In this document: positions 8,243-15,650 of the stretch, piece by piece
How the letters are laid out: each line of letters starts with the position of its first letter
How positions within the stretch are numbered: the first letter of the stretch is position 1
Assembly (NCBI GenBank): GCA_049316905.1
Contig: JBMOJH010000018.1
Span: 1-41,436, forward strand
Length of the DNA: 41,436 nucleotides
Direction: 5' to 3'
From: CAIPVR01 sp049316905
GTDB lineage: Bacteria; Actinomycetota; Acidimicrobiia; Acidimicrobiales; Microtrichaceae
Notes under the pieces: generated by a model
The model's database searches: none
What the model saw: the letters and a program-made list of their open reading frames with translations, nothing else
What the model was told of the DNA's origin: nothing
Translations under genes and position numbers: made by a program

Positions 8243-8743
8243 TCAGGACCGGTGGAGCAGGTTCATGGTCGAGGTGACCACGGGCTCGCCTGCGTCGTCG
8301 GTGTAGGTGGTCTCGATGACCATGAACGTCATGGTGCGGTCGCCCGACTGCTTCGTGTAGATGTCCTTCACCACACCGCGTTGGTGGAGCTTGTCGCCCA
8401 CCACGACGTCGCGGTGGAACGTGAACTCCTGCTCGCCGTGCAGGATGAGCCCACCCTTCGCGAGCAGCGTGCCCATCACCTCCGCCATGGGGTTGGAGCC
8501 GCCGGTCGGGTCCGCGGGCTGCTCCTCCTCCCACTGGCCCCAGTTCTGGGCGGCCGAGAAGAAGTAGGTCGGCGGGGCGGGGAGGTCACGGAAGCCGGCG
8601 GCGAGCGCCGCGTCACGGTTGCGGTAGAGGGGGCTGTCGTCCAGCACCGACGCCGCGAACGCGGAGACGGTGGCCCGCTCGACGGTGACCACCCCCTCGC
8701 TGGTCGGCCGGCCGATCTGGGCGTCGAGGTCAGGATCTGACAT
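8243..8743 (-). CDS. FAS1-like dehydratase / MaoC N-terminal-type hydratase subunit
   Basis: A 166-residue single hot-dog protein of the MaoC_dehydrat_N (FAS1-like dehydratase) type. It shows the APPTYFF segment (56-62), a long central helix around GQWEEEQP, and the LHGEQEFTFHRDVVVGDKL beta-hairpin characteristic of this family. In actinobacterial sterol catabolism such a chain (ChsH1/ChsH2 type) pairs with a second MaoC chain to hydrate bulky enoyl-CoAs; the gene at 9944-10366 is a candidate partner. I chose the ATG at 8743, seven nt after a TAACAT -10, over the ATG at 8752 and much longer upstream frame. Only 24 nt separate it from the divergent start at 8768. Confidence 0.85.
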   Translation of the reverse strand: MSDPDLDAQIGRPTSEGVVTVERATVSAFAASVLDDSPLYRNRDAALAAGFRDLPAPPTYFFSAAQNWGQWEEEQPADPTGGSNPMAEVMGTLLAKGGLILHGEQEFTFHRDVVVGDKLHQRGVVKDIYTKQSGDRTMTFMVIETTYTDDAGEPVVTSTMNLLHRS

Positions 8744-8751
8744 GTGCGTCA
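8738..8751. promoter_or_regulatory. Operator palindrome TGACATGTGCGTCA
   Basis: Copy of the shared motif that covers the first codons of the FAS1-like dehydratase gene (ATG 8743) and abuts both divergent -10 elements. Confidence 0.6.
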
Positions 8752-8756
8752 TGTTA
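8751..8756 (-). promoter_or_regulatory. -10 element TAACAT, leaderless promoter of FAS1-like dehydratase
   Basis: On the minus strand TAACAT lies 7 nt before ATG 8743 and shares two bases with the opposite-strand TACGCT. Confidence 0.5.
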
Positions 8757-8760
8757 CGCT
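8755..8760 (+). promoter_or_regulatory. -10 element TACGCT, leaderless promoter of acyl-CoA dehydrogenase
   Basis: TACGCT lies 7 nt before ATG 8768 and supports that start over ATG 8744. Confidence 0.5.
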
Positions 8761-8767
8761 CCCGGCC

Positions 8768-9919
8768 ATGGGCGTGACATCCGAAGCGATCGCGGCGGCG
8801 GCGGAGTACCGCCTCGGGCTGCGTGACTGGCTCGGGGCACACCTGACCGACCGGTACCGCGGGCTGACATTCGACGGGGCGCCCACCGAGGACTGGCTCA
8901 CCCGGATGCGTGAGTGGAACCTCCTCCTCGCCGACGCCGGTTACGCCGCGCCCGCGTGGCCCCACCGGTGGGGCGGTCGCGACGCCGGCGTGTTGGAGCA
9001 GTTGGCCCACACCGAGGAGATGGCGGCGGTCGACGCGCCCGGGCCGATCAACGTGCTCGGGATCCCCAACGTCGCGCCGGCGATCATGACGTTCGGCACC
9101 GCCGACCAGCAGGAGCGCTTCCTCCGCCCACTTCTCCGGGGCGAGGAGATCTGGTGCCAGGGATTCTCCGAGCCGGAGGCCGGCTCCGACCTCGCCTCAC
9201 TGCGCTGCTCGGCCAAACAGGACGACGACCACTACATCGTGAGCGGGCAGAAGGTGTGGACCACGCTCGCCTCGGTCGCCGACTGGTGCGAGCTGATCGT
9301 GCGCACCGACCCCGACCCGGCGAAGAAGCACGGCGGGATCTCGGCCCTGCTGGTGGACATGCGGCTCCCCGGCATCGAGGTGCGCCCGCTGCGCAACATG
9401 ACCGGTTCCGCGGAGTTCTGCGAGGTCTTCTTCGACGACGTGCGGGTGCCCGTGTCGGCCCGTCTCGGCGCGGAGAACGAGGGCTGGCGGGTGGCCACCG
9501 CCACCCTGGCCAGCGAACGCGGCGGGGTGGCGTCGTTGCACCTGTCGGTCCGTCGGCGCATCGCCGGGCTGCTCGACGAGGCCCGGGCCGCCGGTCGCAC
9601 ACAGGACCCGCTCGTCCGTGACCGGCTGGCCGGGCTCTGGGCGCAGGGCGAACTGCTCCGCCTGTTGGCCGACCGTGCGATCACCCGGGCCGCGGCGGGG
9701 GAGCCCCCCGGTGCCGAGTCGAGCATCATCAAGATCGCCTGGGCCAACACCTCCCAGCTCGTGCCCGAGGTTGCGCTCGAGGTGCTGGGGATCGGGGCGC
9801 TCGACGGCCAGTGGGGTGACTCCCTCGCCGCGGCCCGGGCCATGTCGATCGCCGGGGGCACCACGGAGGTCAACCGCAACATCGTGGCCGAGCGGGTGCT
9901 CGGCCTGCCCCGGCGCTGA
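8768..9919 (+). CDS. Acyl-CoA dehydrogenase (single-gene, catalytic type)
   Basis: A 383-residue acyl-CoA dehydrogenase with WCQGFSEPEAGSDLA at 129-143, SGQKVWTT at 159-166, E250 in ASERGG as the probable catalytic base, and the C-terminal GGTTEVNRNIVAERVLGLP. This is the same subclass as the 1284 gene, acting on branched or cyclic acyl-CoAs. A longer frame exists to ATG 8744, but TACGCT at 8755-8760 is seven nt before ATG 8768, so 8768 is preferred and the mRNA is probably leaderless. No small-subunit gene is adjacent; it may be homomeric or may pair with a chain encoded elsewhere. It converges on the MaoC gene ending at 9944. Confidence 0.9.
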   Translation: MGVTSEAIAAAAEYRLGLRDWLGAHLTDRYRGLTFDGAPTEDWLTRMREWNLLLADAGYAAPAWPHRWGGRDAGVLEQLAHTEEMAAVDAPGPINVLGIPNVAPAIMTFGTADQQERFLRPLLRGEEIWCQGFSEPEAGSDLASLRCSAKQDDDHYIVSGQKVWTTLASVADWCELIVRTDPDPAKKHGGISALLVDMRLPGIEVRPLRNMTGSAEFCEVFFDDVRVPVSARLGAENEGWRVATATLASERGGVASLHLSVRRRIAGLLDEARAAGRTQDPLVRDRLAGLWAQGELLRLLADRAITRAAAGEPPGAESSIIKIAWANTSQLVPEVALEVLGIGALDGQWGDSLAAARAMSIAGGTTEVNRNIVAERVLGLPRR

Positions 9920-9943
9920 ACGCGCCGGCCCTCCGGTCCGCCG

Positions 9944-10366
9944 TCAGCGGGCGACGCCGACGGCGGAACCGGTGACCTTCACCTCGCCGTCGCCGTTGAC
10001 CACCTCGCAGGCGAGGTCGACGAGCTTCTCGCCGTCCTCGACGTGCGTGCCGGTCACGGTGACCCTCGTGGTGAGCACCTCGCCGGGCCACGTCTGCTTG
10101 GTGAAGCGCACCCGGTAGGAACGCAGGTTCCCGACGCCCACGTAGTCGGTGACCGCGGTGGCGAGGAATCCGGCGGTGAACATCCCGTGGCCGAACACGC
10201 TGGGCAGCCCGGCCTCCTTCGCGGCGACGTCGTCGGTGTGCATCGGGTTGAAGTCGCCGGAGGCCCCCGAGTACCGCACGAGGTCGGTGCGGGTGAGCGT
10301 GTGGCTGCGCGGTGGCGCGGCGTCGCCCTCCGTGACGTCGTCGAAGATGAGTGCGTCCTCGGCCAT
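9944..10366 (-). CDS. MaoC-type enoyl-CoA hydratase
   Basis: A 140-residue hot-dog hydratase. The (R)-hydratase motif is complete: YSGASGDFNPMHTD (32-45), with D38 and H43 as the catalytic pair, followed by GHGMF. The ATG at 10366 is preceded at about 13 nt by GGAGGA; the longer frame to 10402 adds an arginine-rich stretch not conserved in the family. A TAGTGT -10-like element and the palindrome at 10407-10420 lie upstream, shared with the divergent VOC gene. It may work alone or as the catalytic partner of the FAS1-like chain at 8243-8743. Confidence 0.88.
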   Translation of the reverse strand: MAEDALIFDDVTEGDAAPPRSHTLTRTDLVRYSGASGDFNPMHTDDVAAKEAGLPSVFGHGMFTAGFLATAVTDYVGVGNLRSYRVRFTKQTWPGEVLTTRVTVTGTHVEDGEKLVDLACEVVNGDGEVKVTGSAVGVAR

Positions 10367-10406
10367 GGCTGCTGTCGTCCTCCGTCGAAGTTGACGCGAC
10401 ACTACC

Positions 10407-10420
10407 TGACACCTGTGTCA
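10407..10420. promoter_or_regulatory. Operator, perfect palindrome TGACACCTGTGTCA
   Basis: The most symmetric copy of the shared motif, with 6-base arms fully complementary. It lies between the MaoC hydratase and VOC genes, upstream of TAGGCT (plus) and a TAGTGT element (minus). Confidence 0.7.
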
Positions 10421-10429
10421 CCTCGCCGT

Positions 10430-10435
10430 TAGGCT
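10430..10435 (+). promoter_or_regulatory. -10 element TAGGCT, leaderless promoter of VOC gene
   Basis: TAGGCT lies 8 nt before GTG 10444 and supports that start. Confidence 0.5.
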
Positions 10436-10443
10436 CTGGCCCG

Positions 10444-10890
10444 GTGAGCATCTGGAACCACGTGGGTCATCACGTCGCGGACCTCGACCGGGCGGTCACG
10501 TTCTACCGGGAGGTGTTCGGCTTCGAGGAGCTGCACCGCCTCCGGGTGCCCGACGCGGCGTCCTCGAGGCTCCTCCGGGTCCCCGAGCCGGTCGGCCTCA
10601 CCGCGGTCTACCTCGGGCTCGGTGGTGCGGTGCTCGAACTGCTGCACCTCGACCGCCCCGGCAACCTCCCGCCGCGGGAGCGGCCCTTCACCGAGCCCGG
10701 ACTCACCCACCTGTCCTTCACCGTGGAGGACCTCCCGACCGCGTGCGCGGCGGTGCGGCAGCACGGCGGCGACGTCCTCGAGGACACCGACATGGGGGGC
10801 TTCGCCGTGCTCGTCCGCGACCCCGACGGGCAGGTGCTCGAACTGCTCCCGCCGGGTGCGCTGCCTACCGCCCCGGCAGTTCCCGCTTGA
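10444..10890 (+). CDS. VOC-superfamily protein (glyoxalase / methylmalonyl-CoA epimerase-like)
   Basis: A 148-residue vicinal-oxygen-chelate protein with two beta-alpha-beta-beta-beta modules. Likely metal ligands are H6 (NHVGHHV), E65 (VLELL), H89 (LTHLSF) and E133 (VLELLPPG). The spacing suits an epimerase, lyase or dioxygenase-like member; in this context an acyl-CoA epimerase is attractive but unproven. The GTG at 10444 is eight nt after TAGGCT (10430-10435), so it is chosen over the upstream ATG at 10351, which would run through the operator. Its 3' end overlaps the convergent ligase gene by 26 nt. Confidence 0.8.
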   Translation: MSIWNHVGHHVADLDRAVTFYREVFGFEELHRLRVPDAASSRLLRVPEPVGLTAVYLGLGGAVLELLHLDRPGNLPPRERPFTEPGLTHLSFTVEDLPTACAAVRQHGGDVLEDTDMGGFAVLVRDPDGQVLELLPPGALPTAPAVPA

Positions 10891-12400
10891 CCACCTTGCC
10901 GGTCGGGTTCCGTGGCAGCTCCGCGAGGAAGGTCCAGCGCCGCGGCACCTTGTAGTCGGACAGGCGGCCCGCGCAGAACTCCCGCAGCTCTTCCTCGGTG
11001 ACGGTCGCGGCGGGTTGGAGCACCACCCAGGCGCCGATGTCCTCGCCGAGCACGTCGTGGGGGACCGCCGCCACCGCCGCCTCCCGCACGTCGGGGTGGT
11101 CGTAGAGGACCGACTCCACGTCGGCCGCGTGCACGTTGTTGCCGCCGCGGATGATCACGTCCTTGGCCCGGCCGCGGAGGTAGAGGTAGCCGTCCTCGTC
11201 GAGTTCGGCCAGGTCGCCGGTGTGGAGCCAGCCGTCCTGCCACGTGCGGGCCGTGGCCTCCTCGTCGCGGAAGTACTCGCGCTCGCGGCCGGGGTTCCGG
11301 ACCAGCAGCTCTCCCACCGTGCGGGGTGGCAGCGGCGCGCCGTCCGCGTCGACGATCCGGAACTCCGTCGGTGGCACGGGGCGGCCGACCGATCCCACCC
11401 GCCTGTCGATCTCCTCCGCGGGCATGCTGCAGTAGGCCGGGCCCGCCTCCGTCATGCCCCACGAGTTCGACACCATCGCGCCGGGGAGCCGGTGCCGGAG
11501 GGTGTCGAACGTGGACGGTGCCAGGGGGGCGCTGCCGAGCGGGCACAGGGTGATCGAGCTGAGGTCCGCCGTGACGAAGCGGTCGCTGGCGATGAGCAGC
11601 TCGGCCATGGCCGGCACCAGGAAGGTGGCCGACGGGCGGTGGTGCTCCACTGCGTCGAACCACGCCTCCACGTCGAAGCGCGGCAGGTAGAGCAGGCGCA
11701 TGCCCAGCTTCATCGGGTTGTAGATGGACGCGATGCCGGCGAAGGTGAACATCGGTGAGGCGTTCAGCCACCCCGCCCCGCTCCAGTCGGGCAGGCCGTT
11801 CGGGACGAGTGCGATGTTGCCGTGGCGGACCACCACGCCCTTGGGGTGGCCCGTGGTGCCGGAGGTGTACATGACATCTGCGATGTCGTCGGCGCCGAGT
11901 GGCACCTGGAACTCGGAGCCGTCGGCGTGGGTGGCGTCGTCCCAGTCGACCAGTTCGGGTGGCCCGTCGGCGGGCGCCGCGCGTTCCTCCCGCGGTGCCG
12001 TGGTCACCAGGGTGCGGAGGCCGGGCAGGTCCGCCGTGGCCCCGAGGAGCACCGGGAGCGTGGAGCGACCGGTGATCGCCACCGCCGCGCCTGCGTGATC
12101 GAGCACGAAGGCGAGTTCCCTCGCCACGAGGCGTGTGCTCGTGGGCACCGCCGCGCCTCCGGCCTTGTGGATGGCCGCGTAGGCGATGAGGAACCGGTCC
12201 GGCTCCTCGGGCGGCACGTGCAGCGCCACCCGGTCCCCCTTCGCCACACCTCGGGCGACCAGCCAGCGGGCCAGGCGGTTGGATCGCTCCTCCCACTCCG
12301 CGAACGTGAGCGTGGTGCCGCCGGTGACGTCGATGAACGCGACCTCGTCCGGGAGGTGCGCAACCATCAGCCGCAACTGGTCGGTGAGGAGTTGGGCCAC
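10865..12400 (-). CDS. AMP-forming acyl-CoA ligase
   Basis: A 511-residue adenylate-forming ligase. Motifs in order: YTSGTTGHPKG (178-188), NSWGMTEAGP (A5), WLHTGDLAELDEDGYLYLRG (A7), VIIRGGNNVHAADVE (A8) and PTGKVVKREL with the catalytic lysine near the C-terminus. All core residues are present, so it should be active. The GTG at 12400 was chosen because the upstream fused dehydrogenase gene ends at 12405 and the sequence aligns from VAQLLTDQ; an upstream ATG at 12451 would lie inside that gene. Co-transcribed with the fused dehydrogenase. Substrate unknown. Confidence 0.88.
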   Translation of the reverse strand: MAQLLTDQLRLMVAHLPDEVAFIDVTGGTTLTFAEWEERSNRLARWLVARGVAKGDRVALHVPPEEPDRFLIAYAAIHKAGGAAVPTSTRLVARELAFVLDHAGAAVAITGRSTLPVLLGATADLPGLRTLVTTAPREERAAPADGPPELVDWDDATHADGSEFQVPLGADDIADVMYTSGTTGHPKGVVVRHGNIALVPNGLPDWSGAGWLNASPMFTFAGIASIYNPMKLGMRLLYLPRFDVEAWFDAVEHHRPSATFLVPAMAELLIASDRFVTADLSSITLCPLGSAPLAPSTFDTLRHRLPGAMVSNSWGMTEAGPAYCSMPAEEIDRRVGSVGRPVPPTEFRIVDADGAPLPPRTVGELLVRNPGREREYFRDEEATARTWQDGWLHTGDLAELDEDGYLYLRGRAKDVIIRGGNNVHAADVESVLYDHPDVREAAVAAVPHDVLGEDIGAWVVLQPAATVTEEELREFCAGRLSDYKVPRRWTFLAELPRNPTGKVVKRELPGR

Positions 12401-12404
12401 GGTC

Positions 12405-14513
12405 TCAGCCCGCCGGCTCGGGGTCGCGTGGCAGCCCGAGCAGCCGCTCACCGATCACGTTCCGCTGGATCTCCGACGTGCCGCCGGCGATCGTGAGGCA
12501 GCGGTTGGCGAGGAAGCCGAAGGTCCACTGGCCCGCCGGTCCGGGTTCGGTGGTCGCCCCCTCGGGGCCGAGCAGTGACAGGCCGGCCTCCTGGGTGCGT
12601 TGGTCGTGCTCCACGCCGAGCAGCTTGCGCACGCTGGCCTCCGGGCCGGGCTCCGCTCCCGACAGCGATCGTGCCGCGGTGCGAAGCCCCATGACCGCCA
12701 GCGCGTGCGACTCGGCCACCAGCGCGCCCAGTTCGTCGAGGACCAGCGGGTCGTCACCGTCGACGGCGCCGGCATCGATCCGGTCCCTGACGAGGTCCAC
12801 CAGCGCCTCGATGCCCCCGCCGAAGGACGACCCGCTGCCCATCGAGACCCGCTCGTTGGCCAGGGTGGTGCGGGCCAGCGGCCATCCGTCGTCCACCTCG
12901 CCGATCACGCAGTCGTCGGGCACGAACACGTCGTCGAGGAAGACCTCGTTGAACATCTCCAGGCCGGTGAGCTCGCGCAGTGGCCGGATGTCGAGGCCCG
13001 GCGAGCCCATGTCCACGATGAAGTAGGTGATGCCCCGGTGCTTCGGCGCGTCGGGGTTGGTGCGGGCGAGACAGATGCCCCAGTCGGCGTCCCGGGCCAT
13101 GGTGGTCCACACCTTCTGGCCGTTGAGCAGCCAGCCGCCGTCGGTGCGGACCGCCGCGGTGGTGAGCGCAGCGAGGTCGGAGCCGGCCTCGGGCTCGCTG
13201 AACAGCTGGCACCACGTGATGGTGCCGTACAGGGTGGGGCGCACCCATCGCTCCTGCTGCTCGGGCGTGCCGTGGGTGGCGATCGTGGGCGCCGCCCAGG
13301 CGCCCACCTGGAGGTGGGGGGCGCGTACCTTCGCCCGCCGGAGTTCTTCGTCGATCACCACTTGCTCCACCGCGCCGGCCCCGCGGCCCCACGGCTCGGG
13401 CCAGTGCGGCACGACGAGCCCCGCATCGGCGAGCGGCGCCCGGCGCTCCTCCTTGGGGAGCGTCGCGATCTCGTCGACCGCGGCGGCGATCCGGGTGCGG
13501 ACCTCCTCGGCCTCGGCCGGGAGGTCGAGGGTGAGGTGGCGGCGTTCGCCCCGGAGCGCAGCGCGCGCCAGCTCCGCCCGTCGTTGCCGTCGGTCGCCGA
13601 GGAGCTGGCGGAGCGCCACAGCCCGGCGGAGGTAGAGGTGGGCGTCGTGCTCCCAGGTGAAGCCGATGCCGCCGAGTACCTGGATGGCGTCCTTCGCGTC
13701 ATCGACGAAGGCGTCGAGGGCCAGAGCGCCGGCCGTCGCCACCGCCACCTGCGCCGAGGGGCCCCACTCGTCGTCCCCGTCGAGCGCGCCGGCGGCGTCC
13801 CAGACCGCGGCCCGGGCCGCCTCGAGGCGCACCAGCATGTCGGCGCAGCGGTGCTTCACCGCCTGGAACTGGCCGATCGGGCGGCCGAACTGCCGACGCT
13901 CGCGGGCCCAGTCCGCCGCGGTGTCGACGCACCACGACGCACCGCCCACCGCCTCGGCCGCAGCGAGCACGGTGCCGATGGCCCGCACGCGTTCCGCGGT
14001 GACACCGGGCAGGGGGATGCCGTCCACCGGGCGGGCGGGGGCCCGCAGCGTGGCGAGGCCCGATGTGCCGTCGAGCGCAGGGGTCGGGGCGAGGTCGAGA
14101 CCGGTGGCCGGTGCCGCCATCCAGGTGTCGTCATCACCCGCCGCCAGCACCACCACCTCGGCGGTCGAACCACCCGGGACGGGGCCGGCGCCCACCGCCA
14201 CCGCCGCCGGTCCCGTGAGGTCCACCCCGGCGGTCCTCGCCACCGCCCTGGCCCAGGCGGTGGGCAGGACCGGTCCGGGCGCGACCGCCCGACCGAGGCC
14301 CTCGAGCACGACGGCGAGCTCGGAGAAGCCGAGACCGTCGTCGGGGGAGAGGCCGAGCCAGCCGAGCGCGTCGAGTTCCTTCCAGAACGGTGGCAACTCC
14401 GCCGCCGGGGCGTCCATCGCGGCCCGGGCGGTGTCCGGTCCGCACCGCTCCCCGGCGAAGCGCGCCACCGCCGCGGCCAGCAGTTCGTGGTCGTCACCGA
14501 TGGCCAGACCCAC
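12405..14513 (-). CDS. Fused double acyl-CoA dehydrogenase (FadE34/ChsE3-like)
   Basis: A 702-residue protein made of two acyl-CoA dehydrogenase domains. The first (about 1-325) is the small-subunit type, ending with IQVLGGIGFTWEHDAHLYLRR... style sequence (about 277-297). The second (about 330-702) is the catalytic type, with WCQLFSEPEAGSD at 434-446, E554 in NERVSMG and a C-terminal GGTSEIQRNVIGERLLGLP. The arrangement and length match mycobacterial FadE34/ChsE3, which acts on sterol side-chain CoA esters. It is in effect a covalent version of the two-gene pairs at 113/1284 and 36777/37940. The GTG at 14513 has GAGGGAG seven nt upstream; GTG 14555 is an alternative that adds 14 residues. 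A TTAGAT -10 and operator lie at 14582-14598. Confidence 0.88.
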   Translation of the reverse strand: MGLAIGDDHELLAAAVARFAGERCGPDTARAAMDAPAAELPPFWKELDALGWLGLSPDDGLGFSELAVVLEGLGRAVAPGPVLPTAWARAVARTAGVDLTGPAAVAVGAGPVPGGSTAEVVVLAAGDDDTWMAAPATGLDLAPTPALDGTSGLATLRAPARPVDGIPLPGVTAERVRAIGTVLAAAEAVGGASWCVDTAADWARERRQFGRPIGQFQAVKHRCADMLVRLEAARAAVWDAAGALDGDDEWGPSAQVAVATAGALALDAFVDDAKDAIQVLGGIGFTWEHDAHLYLRRAVALRQLLGDRRQRRAELARAALRGERRHLTLDLPAEAEEVRTRIAAAVDEIATLPKEERRAPLADAGLVVPHWPEPWGRGAGAVEQVVIDEELRRAKVRAPHLQVGAWAAPTIATHGTPEQQERWVRPTLYGTITWCQLFSEPEAGSDLAALTTAAVRTDGGWLLNGQKVWTTMARDADWGICLARTNPDAPKHRGITYFIVDMGSPGLDIRPLRELTGLEMFNEVFLDDVFVPDDCVIGEVDDGWPLARTTLANERVSMGSGSSFGGGIEALVDLVRDRIDAGAVDGDDPLVLDELGALVAESHALAVMGLRTAARSLSGAEPGPEASVRKLLGVEHDQRTQEAGLSLLGPEGATTEPGPAGQWTFGFLANRCLTIAGGTSEIQRNVIGERLLGLPRDPEPAG

Positions 14514-14584
14514 GGAGTCGCTCCCTCGTCCCTCGGTCCCGTCCCGACCCGGCACCGGCGCGGTGCCCCGGTGGTCCGGCGATC

Positions 14585-14598
14585 TAACGTCCGTGTCA
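14585..14598. promoter_or_regulatory. Operator palindrome (minus-strand reading TGACACGGACGTTA)
   Basis: Copy of the shared motif, overlapping the minus-strand TTAGAT -10 of the fused dehydrogenase gene. Confidence 0.65.
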
Positions 14599-14692
14599 CC
14601 CTAGCGGTCGCTCCGCGGCGCCGGAAGCCGGTCGCGGTGCCGGCGGGGCGTGACCCCCGCCCGTTGGTCGGAGGTCCACCGGCGCCCTAGGG

Positions 14693-14706
14693 TGACGCAA
14701 CTGTCA
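14693..14706. promoter_or_regulatory. Operator palindrome TGACGCAACTGTCA
   Basis: Second copy of the shared motif in the same divergent region, 22 nt before the Hsd4A-like start. It is flanked on the left by CCCTAG in mirror-image arrangement to the copy at 14585. Confidence 0.6.
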
Positions 14707-14727
14707 GAAACAGAGGGGAGTGCGTCG

Positions 14728-15645
14728 ATGGCCGGATTGTGCGAGGGCAGGGTGGCGATCGTGACCGGGGCGGGTCGCGGGATCGGACGCGAGCACGCCC
14801 TGATGCTGGCCGCCGAGGGGGCCGCGGTGGTGGTCAACGACCTCGGCGCCCAGTCCGACGGCAGCGGTGCCGACGCCGGCCCGGCCAACGAGGTGGTCGC
14901 CGAGATCGAGGCGATGGGCGGCGCGGCGGTGGTCAACGGGTCCGACGTGACCGACTTCGCCGAGGCCGGGGCGATGGTCGACCAGGCCGTCGAGATCTTC
15001 GGCCGCCTCGACATCCTCGTGAACAACGCCGGGATCCTCCGCGACCGGATGCTGTTCTCCATGGAGGAGGCCGACTGGGACGACGTCGTCAACGTGCACC
15101 TCAAGGGCCACTTCTGCCCGACCCGGCACGCGGCCGCCCACTGGCGGGCCCGCGCCAAGGCCGGCGAGGAGGTCGACGCCCGGATCATCAACACCGCGTC
15201 GCCGTCGGGGCTCTACGGCAACGTCGGCCAGGCCAACTACGGCGCGGCCAAGGCGGGCATCGCCAGCATGACGCTCGTGGCCGCACTGGAGCTGGGCCGG
15301 ATCGGCGTGACCGCGAACTGCCTGGCCCCGACCGCGATCACCCGGCTGGTGGCGCCACTGATGGGCGGCGAGGAGAACATCTCGGACGACCTGCGGGAAC
15401 GCCTGTCGCCGCGGTGGGTCGCCACGGTGGCCACGTGGCTCGCGAGCCCCGGGGCGCGTCACGTGACCGGGAGGGTCTTCGACGTCCGGGGCGACACGAT
15501 CGCGGTGGCCGAGGGGTGGCACCGCGGTCCGGAGGGCACCAACCCCGGCGACCCGGTCGGTGCCGGTGAGGTCATCGAGCAGCTCCTCAGCGAGGCTCGC
15601 CCCAACGGCGACCTCGACGGCCGCGACGATCCGGAACGGTTCTGA
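14728..15645 (+). CDS. SDR 3-hydroxyacyl-CoA dehydrogenase (MFE-2/Hsd4A-like)
   Basis: A 305-residue short-chain dehydrogenase. Cofactor motif TGAGRGIG (13-20), NNAG (99-102), serine in TASPSGLYG, Y171 and K175 in NYGAAKAG. The segment VVVNDLGAQSDGSGADAG after the second strand is the hallmark of the peroxisomal multifunctional enzyme type 2 / 17-beta-HSD4 and bacterial Hsd4A (ChsB1) group, which oxidise 3-hydroxyacyl-CoAs in sterol side-chain degradation; the aspartate in ND suggests NAD. The ATG at 14728 follows GAGGGGAG by seven nt; the longer frame from 14650 crosses the operator. It is followed after 5 nt by another SDR. Confidence 0.88.
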   Translation: MAGLCEGRVAIVTGAGRGIGREHALMLAAEGAAVVVNDLGAQSDGSGADAGPANEVVAEIEAMGGAAVVNGSDVTDFAEAGAMVDQAVEIFGRLDILVNNAGILRDRMLFSMEEADWDDVVNVHLKGHFCPTRHAAAHWRARAKAGEEVDARIINTASPSGLYGNVGQANYGAAKAGIASMTLVAALELGRIGVTANCLAPTAITRLVAPLMGGEENISDDLRERLSPRWVATVATWLASPGARHVTGRVFDVRGDTIAVAEGWHRGPEGTNPGDPVGAGEVIEQLLSEARPNGDLDGRDDPERF

Positions 15646-15650
15646 GCCCG

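Larger units (their letters stand above)
14514..14727. other. Divergent intergenic region with two operator palindromes
   Basis: The longest gene-free stretch in the window. It separates the divergent fused dehydrogenase and the Hsd4A-like SDR. It holds palindromes at 14585-14598 and 14693-14706. Outside each lies the same decamer in inverted orientation: GTCACCCTAG at 14595-14604 and CTAGGGTGAC at 14687-14696. The minus-strand TTAGAT at 14582-14587 is a probable -10 for the dehydrogenase. A plus-strand ribosome site GAGGGGAG (14713-14720) serves the SDR. No small ORF with coding character was seen. Confidence 0.6.

Noticed and set aside
8744..8767. ATG 8744 as the start of the plus-strand acyl-CoA dehydrogenase
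   Set aside because: It would place the -10 element TACGCT inside the coding sequence; ATG 8768 has correct spacing and a normal N-terminus.
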